Part shown: piece after piece, positions 56,395 to 64,000 of the stretch | How the letters are laid out: each line of letters starts with the position of its first letter | How positions within the stretch are numbered: the first letter of the stretch is position 1 | From: Acinetobacter soli | Lineage (GTDB): Bacteria; Pseudomonadota; Gammaproteobacteria; Pseudomonadales; Moraxellaceae | Reading direction: 5' to 3' | Assembly: GCF_000760595.1 (NCBI RefSeq) | Contig: NZ_BBNM01000005.1 | Coordinates: 124,001-188,000, forward strand | DNA length: 64,000 nt | Notes under the pieces: generated by a model | Told to the model about the DNA's origin: nothing | The model's database searches: none | What the model saw: the letters and a program-made list of their open reading frames with translations, nothing else | Translations under genes and position numbers: made by a program

Positions 56395-56967
56395 TTAAAT
56401 TCGTTGTTCTATAAACTCACCCAACCCCGTGATGGCGTCAAAAGGACGACAAAAACGGCGGATTGGACGATTTTCTTGCTCAAGTTCAACACATAATGGC
56501 TCAGGCGCAGACACATTGAGTAAACTGCCGCCTGAGTGCTTGGAACGATCACGGTACATTTTAAAGGTATAGCGCTGATTGGCTTTAAACTGATGAATGA
56601 CATGAAATGTTTCTGCCCGATCTCGAGAGATGGGATAAAAACGAATCACCAGCTCATACTGCTGCGGTGGCACAGACAAATACATCGAATTGACTGGACT
56701 AAATACTGAACCCTCAAGTCTGACAATACCTTGATGCAAGGCTTGTTCACTGACACGATGTTTTTGCGCATCGACAATGGGGGTCGTATTTAGACGCTCA
56801 AATTCACACAGTTGTGCGCCCGAACAATAAATCGTTGCGTTACTGTTCAGACCTGATTCGGCCTGTTTAATACGCAATGTATCAACCACATGATTGGTAC
56901 TTTGACAACCTGCGATTAACGCCAAGGATACTGTCAGTACCACACTACGGCCAAATGTCCTGATCAT
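56395..56967 (-). CDS. Lipoprotein of unknown function within the leu block
   Basis: The 190-residue protein has a type II signal with lipobox IAGC, Cys21. The soluble part shows YCSGAQLCEFERLN-like text near 47-60, then mixed strands. No family is recognised. It is 44 bases before leuB and about 110 bases after leuD, on the same strand. There is no metabolic reason for it to be there. Confidence 0.75.
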   Translation of the reverse strand: MIRTFGRSVVLTVSLALIAGCQSTNHVVDTLRIKQAESGLNSNATIYCSGAQLCEFERLNTTPIVDAQKHRVSEQALHQGIVRLEGSVFSPVNSMYLSVPPQQYELVIRFYPISRDRAETFHVIHQFKANQRYTFKMYRDRSKHSGGSLLNVSAPEPLCVELEQENRPIRRFCRPFDAITGLGEFIEQRI

Positions 56968-57077
56968 TGTTGGAGCCCAACCCTATTTCGAGCAAAGTTT
57001 TCAGCAATTTATGCTCATGCATGTTAACAAGAGTTGGGCATCTACGCTATTGCTATCTTTAAAATCTCCCGTGTAGA

Positions 57078-57728
57078 TCAAGCTTTTAGGTCTTGAAATA
57101 CCCAAGGACGTGCAACTTTGGCTTGGCGTTCAAACTCATGAATCGCGTCTGCATTTTGTAGCGTTAAACCAATATCATCTAAGCCATTTAACAAACAGTG
57201 TTTGCGAAATGGATCGATGTCAAAAGCAAAAGCTTGACCGGATGGTGTTTTCACTTCTTGTGCAGCCAAATCAACCGTTAAGGTATAGCCTTCGTTTTCT
57301 GCGCACTCTTGAAATAATTGCTCTACAATTTCTTCAGACAAGATTACAGGTAACATACCGTTTTTAAAACAGTTATTAAAGAAAATATCGGCAAAACTTG
57401 GCGCAATCACGGTACGAAAACCATATTCGTTCAATGCCCACGGCGCGTGCTCACGGCTTGATCCACATCCGAAATTCTTACGCGCAATCAAGATATTGGC
57501 AGATTGATAACGTGGCTGATTCAATACGAAATCGGGATTAAGCGGACGTTTAGAATTATCTTGCCCCGGATAGCCTTCATCTAAATAGCGCAATTCATCA
57601 AATAAGTTGTCACCAAACCCTGTGCGTTTGATCGACTTCAAAAACTGTTTCGGGATAATTAAATCGGTATCCACATTGGCACGATCTAATGGTGCCACAA
57701 TGCCTTGTTCAACGGTGTATGCTTTCAT
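57078..57728 (-). CDS. leuD: 3-isopropylmalate dehydratase small subunit
   Basis: The 216-residue swivelling domain starts at ATG 57728 (MKAYTVEQG); an upstream TTG gives two more residues. [14 protein letters not shown] and [18 protein letters not shown] are the family signatures. It pairs with LeuC to form the isomerase. Confidence 0.96.
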   Translation of the reverse strand: MKAYTVEQGIVAPLDRANVDTDLIIPKQFLKSIKRTGFGDNLFDELRYLDEGYPGQDNSKRPLNPDFVLNQPRYQSANILIARKNFGCGSSREHAPWALNEYGFRTVIAPSFADIFFNNCFKNGMLPVILSEEIVEQLFQECAENEGYTLTVDLAAQEVKTPSGQAFAFDIDPFRKHCLLNGLDDIGLTLQNADAIHEFERQAKVARPWVFQDLKA

Positions 57729-57746
57729 AATCAAAACCTTTTATGC

Positions 57747-58400
57747 TTAAACCTGACCACACTCTAAACGAGGCACAATCAACGTGTCTTGTTCAGCATC
57801 TTTAATCCATTCTAAAAAAGCAGAGTCATTATAAAATGTTTCCATGTAGGCTCGCATCGACGGTGTTAGGTTAACAGCGTATGCATTTAAGCGAATCACG
57901 ACTGGAGCAAACATGGCATCTGCGATAGTAAACTTTCCAAACAACCAAGGTCCTTGTAACTGATATTGTTGACGTAGATCTGTCCATATTTGGTCGATAC
58001 GAACTAGATCATGTTGAGCCGCATCGCTAAGTACTAATGCTCTTTGCTTTGCTCTAACGTTCATGGGCATTTCGTTGCGTAAAGCAACAAAACCACTGTG
58101 CATTTCTGCACTAATCGATCGAGCAATTGCTCTTGAATATTGATCTGAAGGCCATAGATGAGGAGCAATTTCTGCTAAGTACTCACAAATGGCCAATGAA
58201 TCCCAAATTTTTACATCTACATCAACTAAAACAGGCACTTTACCTGAAGGACTGATAGCATAAATGCGAGACGTTGTATCGGGTTGATCAAAATCGATAA
58301 TAACTTCTTTAAAATGGATTCCAGCATGTTTAGCTGCGAGCCAAGGCCTTAGCGACCAAGAAGAATAATTTTTTGTTCCCAAATACAAAGTCAAAGACAT
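57747..58400 (-). CDS. Glutathione S-transferase-family protein
   Basis: The 217-residue protein has an N-terminal thioredoxin-like domain. YLGTKNYSSWSLRPWL contains a probable GSH-contacting Ser, and SGKVPVLVD holds the cis-Pro. The GST C-terminal helical domain follows (ARSISAEMHSGFVALRNEMP). Its start overlaps the leuC stop by one base, and leuD begins 18 bases after it ends, so it is co-transcribed with leu genes. The role there is unclear; detoxification is a family-level guess. Confidence 0.88.
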   Translation of the reverse strand: MSLTLYLGTKNYSSWSLRPWLAAKHAGIHFKEVIIDFDQPDTTSRIYAISPSGKVPVLVDVDVKIWDSLAICEYLAEIAPHLWPSDQYSRAIARSISAEMHSGFVALRNEMPMNVRAKQRALVLSDAAQHDLVRIDQIWTDLRQQYQLQGPWLFGKFTIADAMFAPVVIRLNAYAVNLTPSMRAYMETFYNDSAFLEWIKDAEQDTLIVPRLECGQV

Positions 58401-59818
58401 CAGAAATTTCTCACATCAACAAAGTGTCCCGCAATTGCAGCGGCAGCAGCCATGGCTGGACTGACCAAATGGGTTCGTCCACCATTGCCCTGACGCCCTT
58501 CAAAATTACGGTTTGAGGTCGAGGCACAATGTTCGCCTGGTTGCAATTTATCGGCATTCATCGCCAAGCACATTGAGCATCCCGGTTCACGCCACTCAAA
58601 ACCAGCGTCAAGAAAAATTTGATCTAATCCTTCTTGCTCTGCTTGTTGCTTAACCAAACCAGAACCCGGTACCACCATCGCTTGTTTAATGCTGTTCGCC
58701 ACTTTACGGCCTTTGACCACTTCGGCTGCTGCACGGATATCTTCAATCCGTGAATTGGTGCATGATCCAATAAATACACGATCCAACTGAATATCAGCCA
58801 ACGCCTGACCGGCATTTAAGCCCATATACTGGTAAGCACGTGTCCAGTCATTGCGTTGTACATCGTCTTTGGCCTGTTCTAAGGTTGGCACCGCTTGAGA
58901 CACTGGAATCACCATTTCGGGTGAGGTTCCCCAAGAAACTTGTGGCTCAATTTCTGCACCGTTCAAAACCACTACTTCATCAAATACTGCATCGTCATCT
59001 GAATGTAAGGTATTCCAGTACGCAACAGCCTGATCCCACTGCTCACCTTTTGGTGCATAGTGGCGCGACTGGACATACTCGATGGTTTTATCATCGACAG
59101 CAACCATACCCACACGAGCACCTGCTTCAATGGCCATGTTACACACGGTCATACGGCCTTCGATCGACATATCACGGAACACCTGCCCACCAAACTCGAT
59201 GGCATAACCTGTTCCACCTGCTGTACCAATTTGACCGATAATTGCCAAAACTACATCTTTAGGCGTTACACCTTTACCTAAAGTGCCATCCACGCGAACC
59301 AACATGTTCTTTGATTTTTTCTGAACCAAACACTGCGTCGCAAGCACGTGTTCCACTTCAGAGGTACCAATTCCATGTGCCAAGCAACCAAATGCCCCAT
59401 GCGTTGCCGTATGCGAATCACCGCACACGACGGTCATACCCGGTAAAGTCAAACCTTGCTCTGGCCCCACCACATGCACAATGCCCTGACGGACATCATT
59501 GATCCCGAACTCAACGATATTAAAGGTTTTACAGTTATCGTCTAAGGTTTGAACCTGAATGCGTGATGTCTCATCTTCAATTCCGGCAATGCCTTGTTCA
59601 CGTTCTTTTTTTGAAGTTGGTACGTTGTGGTCTGGTGTTGCAACGTTTGCATTGAGACGCCATGGCTGACGACCTGCAAGTTGAAGACCTTCAAATGCCT
59701 GCGGACTGGTGACTTCATGCAATAAATGACGATCGATGTAAATCAAGCATGATCCGTCGTCTCGCTGTGAAACCAAGTGGTCATTCCACAATTTGTCATA
59801 TAATGTCTTGCCTGCCAT
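58400..59818 (-). CDS. leuC: 3-isopropylmalate dehydratase large subunit
   Basis: The 472-residue aconitase-superfamily protein isomerises 2- to 3-isopropylmalate with LeuD. The 4Fe-4S ligands are Cys in [10 protein letters not shown] and the pair in [10 protein letters not shown]. The start at 59818 ([11 protein letters not shown]) has a TGGAGC site at a usable distance; an upstream ATG at 59833 overlaps that site. It is the first gene of the reverse-strand leu block. Confidence 0.96.
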   Translation of the reverse strand: MAGKTLYDKLWNDHLVSQRDDGSCLIYIDRHLLHEVTSPQAFEGLQLAGRQPWRLNANVATPDHNVPTSKKEREQGIAGIEDETSRIQVQTLDDNCKTFNIVEFGINDVRQGIVHVVGPEQGLTLPGMTVVCGDSHTATHGAFGCLAHGIGTSEVEHVLATQCLVQKKSKNMLVRVDGTLGKGVTPKDVVLAIIGQIGTAGGTGYAIEFGGQVFRDMSIEGRMTVCNMAIEAGARVGMVAVDDKTIEYVQSRHYAPKGEQWDQAVAYWNTLHSDDDAVFDEVVVLNGAEIEPQVSWGTSPEMVIPVSQAVPTLEQAKDDVQRNDWTRAYQYMGLNAGQALADIQLDRVFIGSCTNSRIEDIRAAAEVVKGRKVANSIKQAMVVPGSGLVKQQAEQEGLDQIFLDAGFEWREPGCSMCLAMNADKLQPGEHCASTSNRNFEGRQGNGGRTHLVSPAMAAAAAIAGHFVDVRNF

Positions 59819-59980
59819 GTCGTCGTGCTCCATTGGACTGGGTATATGGTCTCTATTTAGTAATTATAGCGCTGCTTTTACATAAATCTAATTTATCATT
59901 TTTATAAATTAACAAACTTTTTAGAATATATAAAATGTGCAATTCAGGTCTAATCATCTCACAGTTTACAGCATCGGATT

Positions 59981-59995
59981 TAATAATAATTCTCA
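59981..59995. promoter_or_regulatory. Fur-box-like site upstream of the DUF2061 gene and leuC
   Basis: TAATAATAATTCTCA matches TGATAATnATTATCA at 12 of 14 positions. It is 82 bases before the DUF2061 gene and about 160 bases before leuC on the other strand. Confidence 0.6.
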
Positions 59996-60076
59996 TTCAT
60001 ACATTCCATTTCACAATCCGATGTACGCTTTTTATACTGAATACTTCTTCAAGATATTTAGTGCAAGGTAATGGTT

Positions 60077-60319
60077 ATGACGACTCTAACTCGTTTTGTA
60101 CATCACAATCAGCGTATGCTCAAAAAGACTTTAAGCTATTACATTATGCATATTACGGTGGCTATGCTGGTGGCGTACGTGGTGACCGGAAACCTCTGGG
60201 TTGCCTTAACTTTAAGTATGCTTGAGCCGACTGTACAGGCGTTTGCCTTTTTTATTCACGAAAAAGTATGGGCAGTAAAAGAACAGCCTGCTCAGCAAGA
60301 TTCTGGCGCAGGCTATTAA
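60077..60319 (+). CDS. DUF2061 small membrane protein
   Basis: The 80-residue protein has two helices and a FIHEKVWA end, typical of DUF2061 proteins. The start at 60077 has an AAGG site eight bases upstream; the ATG at 60071 is too close to it. The function is unknown. A Fur-like box lies upstream, so it may be iron-responsive. Confidence 0.85.
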   Translation: MTTLTRFVHHNQRMLKKTLSYYIMHITVAMLVAYVVTGNLWVALTLSMLEPTVQAFAFFIHEKVWAVKEQPAQQDSGAGY

Positions 60320-60410
60320 TGATTGCGCATTGGGGAATTTGACTACTACAATAGCCTGACGCTGTGATTTTTTTAACACGGCATGATTATGGGAAATTTA
60401 AGGTCATTGT

Positions 60411-61283
60411 ATGAATCTTGCTGCATTTGAAGCCTTTGTGAAAGTGATGGAAACCGGCTCTATTTCGCTCGCAGCGGATCAACTCTTTATCACCCAGCCC
60501 GCAGTGACCAAGCGCATTCATAGTCTTGAAGATTATTTTGGCGTGAAACTATTTGAATCTGCCGGACGCGGCATTCAAGCCACCCATGCAGCACATTCGC
60601 TGTTGCCCAAAGTCAAAAACTGGCTCAATGAGCTAGGCGAAATTCATCATACCCTAAGCCATGAACACGATCAGGTACAGGGACGGCTCAAAATCGGTAC
60701 CAGTCATCATATCGGGTTGCATCATCTTCCCGATCCACTGCGTCATTATGTGCAACGCTTTCCAGATGTCACCTTAGATGTGCATTTTGTCGATTCAGAA
60801 CAGGCACATGAAAAAGTGCTTGCAGGTGATCTCGAGTTGGCTTTTCTTACCCTGCCTCCAGAAGGCGATGAGCGTCTTACTTATTTGACGGTCTGGAACG
60901 ATCCACTGGTTTTTGTAGTGGCACCGTTTCATCCATTGGCTCAGCGTAAGCAGATTCAGCTACAAGATTTACTCGAATACCCAAGTCTACTGCCTGCAGC
61001 ACAGACTTATACCACTCAGATTACCTTGCACGCATTCGAAAAATATGGTCTTAGACCTAAAATCACCATGAGCAATAATCCGCTTGAGTCGATTCGTATG
61101 TTGGTTTCGATTGGCTTGGGCTGGTCGGTTCTGCCGCAAACGTTGCTGAATCGGGATCTTTGTCAACTCGCAGTGAATGTGGAGCTAAAACGTCAACTTG
61201 GAATTGTCTGGCATCCTGCCCGTACTCAGTCCAAAGCAGCACAGGCTTTAATTAAACTGACGCAGCAGTCCACCACAGCTTAA
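60411..61283 (+). CDS. LysR-family transcriptional regulator
   Basis: The 290-residue protein has an N-terminal winged HTH (AFEAFVKVMETGSISLAADQ, then LFITQPAVTKRIHSLED at about 26-42) and a substrate-binding domain of the PBP fold. LysR regulators usually control a divergent or nearby gene. The upstream neighbour is the DUF2061 gene on the same strand and ovoA follows by about 170 bases. The target may be leuC or ovoA, but no clear T-N11-A operator could be assigned. Confidence 0.88.
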   Translation: MNLAAFEAFVKVMETGSISLAADQLFITQPAVTKRIHSLEDYFGVKLFESAGRGIQATHAAHSLLPKVKNWLNELGEIHHTLSHEHDQVQGRLKIGTSHHIGLHHLPDPLRHYVQRFPDVTLDVHFVDSEQAHEKVLAGDLELAFLTLPPEGDERLTYLTVWNDPLVFVVAPFHPLAQRKQIQLQDLLEYPSLLPAAQTYTTQITLHAFEKYGLRPKITMSNNPLESIRMLVSIGLGWSVLPQTLLNRDLCQLAVNVELKRQLGIVWHPARTQSKAAQALIKLTQQSTTA

Positions 61284-61451
61284 GCCATCCTCTTTAGCGT
61301 TTTTCATCAAATCGTTACCTAAATATAATATAACTCGTTCAAGATTGGAGTAAGTTGATCATTAAGCATCCGTGACGTGGCTGTATAACGATAACACCTC
61401 AACCCTTCACGGTATTTCACACAATAAATACCTTAAATATGGAGTTGAAGC

Positions 61452-63647
61452 ATGCTAAATGATGTTTTCAGAGTACCAAATTCCGAACACTTATCTTCTG
61501 CTTCAAATGCTCATACGCCATCGCCTTCTGGATTCCTTCAAGCTTCAAAACAGATCTTGCGCACTCCACGCCTCAATCAAGACAATGCCGATACGTTACG
61601 CCAGCAAATCCGTGACTATTTTTTGAATACTTTTGAAACCTATGAATCTTTGTTTGAATGTTTAGATGGTGATGAAGCATTTTATAAAAAACCGATTTCG
61701 CTTCGGCACCCTCTGATTTTTTATTTTGGCCATACTGCAACCTTCTTTATTAATAAATTACTGTTGGTTCACTTAATTGAAGAACGGCTCAACCCGCGCT
61801 TTGAAGCACTTTTCGCAGTCGGTGTCGATGAAATGAGTTGGGATGATCTCAACGATCAGCACTACGACTGGCCAACACCTCACGAGGTCAAAAGCTATCG
61901 TGATCAGGTCAAACAAACAGTACTTCATATCATCGATACAGCCCCGCTTAACCCGCCCATCAACTGGAATCATCCGTGGTGGGCCATTTTAATGGGCATT
62001 GAACATGAGCGTATTCATTTGGAAACGTCATCGGTGTTAATCCGACAGCATGATCTTGAATATGTTCGTGCGCATCCGGCTTGGAAAGCTTCTGATTTTT
62101 CCACCACAGCACCTGAAAACACATGGATTGATGTCGCATCTGGACAGGTTAAACTCGGCATTAATCAAGCGCATCCATTTTATGGCTGGGACAACGAGTT
62201 TGGTCAGCATGAGGCGCAGGTCGAGGCGTTTCAAGCGTCGAAATATTTGGTTAGCAACCAGGAATTTTTGGCTTTTGTTGATGCCGATGGCTATTCAAGC
62301 CTTGATTACTGGGAACAAGAAGGCCAAGGTTGGCTGTCGTTTTCTGAAGCCAAATATCCGACATTTTGGGTTAAACAACACCAGACTTGGTATTTAAGAC
62401 TCATGACCGAGATTGTGCCAATGCGTTGGGATTGGCCTGTCGAGGTCAATTATCATGAAGCCAAAGCATTTTGTAACTGGAAAAAACAGCAGACTGGCCA
62501 GAATATTCGCTTGCCCACCGAGGACGAATGGTACCGTATATACGATATCAGCGGATTAAACGAGATTGATCATCAGCGTGCCGATGGCAATATCCATTTG
62601 GATTATGGTGCGTCGTCGTGTCCGGTTCATGTGTTTCAGCAAGGCGATTTCTTCGATGTTCGAGGCAATGTCTGGCAATGGACCGAAACGCCAACCTATC
62701 CGTTTAATGGCTTTGATGTACACCCCATTTATGATGACTTTACCACGCCTACATTTGACGGGCGCCATAATTTGATTAAGGGCGGTTCGTGGATTTCTTG
62801 TGGCAATGAAAGTCTTTATTCATCGCGGTATGCCTTTAGACGGCATTTTTTTCAACATGCAGGGTTTCGTTACGTTGCATCTGACCATGAGGTAAGCAGT
62901 GTGAGCTCTCAATACGAGACCGATCAATTACTTTCGCAGTATGCCGAGTTCCATTTTGGATCGGATTATTTTGAGGTTCCTAATTTTTCTAAGGCACTGG
63001 CCGAGCTGGCGCTTCAGACACTGGGCGAGCGTCCCAAAGTTAAGGCTTTAGATATCGGTTGCGCCGTCGGGCGTGCCAGCTTTGAATTGGCACGTGTGTT
63101 TGAGCATGTCACCGGAATTGATTTTTCAGCACGGTTTATTCAGCACAGCGTACAGTTGACCAAAGGTGAAACCTTGCGTTATACGCTCGCCACCGAAGGT
63201 GAATTGGTACAATACAAGGCCTGTTCATTGCATCAATTAGGCCTAGAAGAAACCAAAGACAAAGTTGAATTTTATCAAGGTGATGCTTGCAATTTAAAAG
63301 CCAATTTCACTGGTTACGATTTTATTTTTGCTGCCAATTTGATTGACCGACTGTATCGTCCACGTCAGTTTCTTAGTCAGATTCATGAGCGTCTGAATAT
63401 GGGTGGTGTATTGATGATTGCCTCCCCTTATACGTGGCTTGAAGAGCACACGCCGCGTGAAGAATGGATTGGTGGCTTTAAAAAAGATGGTGAAAGTTTT
63501 GGAACTTTAGATGGTTTACATGCCATTTTGGATCAGCACTTTCAACTGATTGCAGCACCGCAAGAGGTGCCGTTTGTGATTCGTGAAACTCAGCACAAGT
63601 TTCAGCACAGTTTATCGGAAGTGACGTTTTGGCAACGCGTAAAATAA
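61452..63647 (+). CDS. ovoA: 5-histidylcysteine sulfoxide synthase / 4-mercaptohistidine N-methyltransferase (OvoA)
   Basis: The 731-residue three-domain protein starts at ATG 61452, seven bases after GGAG. An N-terminal DinB-like domain carries the non-haem iron ligands: His94 in YFGHTATF and the HX3HXE set His185, His189, Glu191 in GIEHERIHLE. An FGE-sulfatase domain follows (FDVRGNVWQWTETP, LIKGGSWIS). The C-terminal SAM methyltransferase begins near 534 with VKALDIGCAVGRASFELA. OvoA joins cysteine to histidine through oxidative C-S bond formation and N-methylates the product. OvoB, a PLP lyase needed in the pathway, is not adjacent. Confidence 0.92.
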   Translation: MLNDVFRVPNSEHLSSASNAHTPSPSGFLQASKQILRTPRLNQDNADTLRQQIRDYFLNTFETYESLFECLDGDEAFYKKPISLRHPLIFYFGHTATFFINKLLLVHLIEERLNPRFEALFAVGVDEMSWDDLNDQHYDWPTPHEVKSYRDQVKQTVLHIIDTAPLNPPINWNHPWWAILMGIEHERIHLETSSVLIRQHDLEYVRAHPAWKASDFSTTAPENTWIDVASGQVKLGINQAHPFYGWDNEFGQHEAQVEAFQASKYLVSNQEFLAFVDADGYSSLDYWEQEGQGWLSFSEAKYPTFWVKQHQTWYLRLMTEIVPMRWDWPVEVNYHEAKAFCNWKKQQTGQNIRLPTEDEWYRIYDISGLNEIDHQRADGNIHLDYGASSCPVHVFQQGDFFDVRGNVWQWTETPTYPFNGFDVHPIYDDFTTPTFDGRHNLIKGGSWISCGNESLYSSRYAFRRHFFQHAGFRYVASDHEVSSVSSQYETDQLLSQYAEFHFGSDYFEVPNFSKALAELALQTLGERPKVKALDIGCAVGRASFELARVFEHVTGIDFSARFIQHSVQLTKGETLRYTLATEGELVQYKACSLHQLGLEETKDKVEFYQGDACNLKANFTGYDFIFAANLIDRLYRPRQFLSQIHERLNMGGVLMIASPYTWLEEHTPREEWIGGFKKDGESFGTLDGLHAILDQHFQLIAAPQEVPFVIRETQHKFQHSLSEVTFWQRVK

Positions 63648-63675
63648 ACAATACCCCACAAAAACTGAATCAAAT

Positions 63676-63708
63676 AAAAACAGGCAGTCGATGACTGCCT
63701 GTTTTTAT
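63676..63708. terminator. Bidirectional terminator (ovoA / HAD gene)
   Basis: A-run plus CAGGCAGTC, GAT loop, then GACTGCCTG plus T-run form a 14-bp stem between convergent genes. Confidence 0.9.
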
Positions 63709-63728
63709 TGAGAACATTGAAATATCGA

Positions 63729-64000
63729 TTAAATCGACCAGTCTTGAATCTGCCAATTTTGCGCTTTGGCCAATTTTTCCAGGCGATCATCCGGATTGAC
63801 TGCAATCGCATGCGTAGCATATTCCAGTAAGAAGCGATCGTTAATCGAATCTGAATAGGCCCAAGATTCTTCTACATTTCGTCCAGCCAGCCACTGCTCT
63901 AGGCGTACCAGCTTGCCTTGCTGGTAACATGGCGTACCTGCAACTTTACCGGTATATTTCCCCTGCTGCACTTCCGCCGTGGTGGCAATAATTTCGGTAA
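63729..64000 (-). CDS. HAD-superfamily (IB, SerB-like) phosphatase, C-terminal part cut by window edge
   Basis: About 90 residues of the C-terminus are visible, beginning at the edge with a TEIIATTAEVQ-like strand. SWAYSDSINDRFLLEY is HAD motif IV (SDSxNDxxLL), and the end reads AKAQNWQIQDWS. HAD-IB enzymes dephosphorylate small molecules; the family includes phosphoserine phosphatase. The nucleophilic DxD motif lies outside the window, so the substrate cannot be guessed. Confidence 0.85.
   Translation of the reverse strand, partial: TEIIATTAEVQQGKYTGKVAGTPCYQQGKLVRLEQWLAGRNVEESWAYSDSINDRFLLEYATHAIAVNPDDRLEKLAKAQNWQIQDWSI

Noticed and set aside
61284..61451. Sigma-54-type promoter before ovoA
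   Set aside because: A GG/GC-like spacing was looked for, but no TGGCAC-N5-TTGC match exists; a normal promoter is more likely.
1..64000. CRISPR arrays, IS elements, phage genes, integrons, rRNA or tRNA
   Set aside because: I looked for direct repeats with regular spacers, transposase motifs, terminal inverted repeats and tRNA T-loop motifs, and found none that held up. A computed search (tRNAscan, ISfinder) would be decisive.

Overview
The window reads as a chromosomal segment of an Acinetobacter-type gammaproteobacterium (Moraxellaceae). The support is moderately low G+C, AT-rich gaps, protein sequences that read as typical Acinetobacter core proteins (ClpXP/Tig, MetX/MetW, TatABC, RpmB/RpmG, TopA, LpxL, InfA, LeuBCD), and gene order such as tig-piuA-piuC-leuA-metXW. 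There is no phage, transposon, integron, CRISPR array, rRNA or recognisable tRNA. Nearly everything is core chromosome, densely packed, with hairpin/T-tract terminators between most units.

Layout. 1-2.5 kb (minus): clpX (cut by the window edge), clpP and tig. 3-6 kb: a Fur-box-controlled siderophore receptor (piuA) with the PiuC hydroxylase. 6.2-11.3 kb: leuA behind a leucine-rich leader peptide, then metX-metW-Sel1 protein and rdgB. 11.3-18.4 kb: a permease, tatABC, and two large PhoX-type lipoproteins with twin-arginine signals. Each PhoX gene is preceded by an 11-bp-phased series of PhoB-like half-sites and a correctly spaced -10. 18.4-24.9 kb: NRDE protein, lgt, two tandem small membrane paralogues, thyA-folA, a DUF4105 membrane protein, a META lipoprotein and msrA. 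24.9-30.3 kb: tonB-exbB-exbD, purU, and a TetR regulator divergent from a coniferyl-aldehyde-type dehydrogenase, with a 9+9 palindrome in the promoter spacer. 30.4-36.5 kb: rpmBG, a YbaL-type antiporter, small proteins, a frameshifted ASCH gene, an RRM protein and a UvrD-like helicase. 36.6-46.7 kb: topA, two unknowns, slyX, uup, lpxL-lpsB (lipooligosaccharide) and gltP. 46.7-47.5 kb: an unexplained intergenic stretch with nested hairpins. 47.5-55.1 kb: a membrane endonuclease/phosphatase-family protein, asd-fimV-asparaginase-truA, an AraC regulator, infA and an LprI-like protein. 55.3-59.8 kb: the leuC-GST-leuD-lipoprotein-leuB block. 60-64 kb: a DUF2061 protein behind a Fur-like box, a LysR regulator, ovoA (ovothiol biosynthesis) and the C-terminus of a HAD phosphatase.

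Functional themes: iron uptake (piuA/piuC, tonB-exbBD, Fur boxes), phosphate starvation with Tat export (tatABC beside two PhoX lipoproteins), leucine and methionine synthesis, and envelope lipid/LOS synthesis (lgt, lpxL, lpsB). The most unusual items are the PhoB-like arrays, the leuA attenuator-like leader, the C6-tract frameshift in the ASCH gene, the unexplained 47.25-47.48 kb element and the lone ovoA. I saw no clearly novel multi-gene system.
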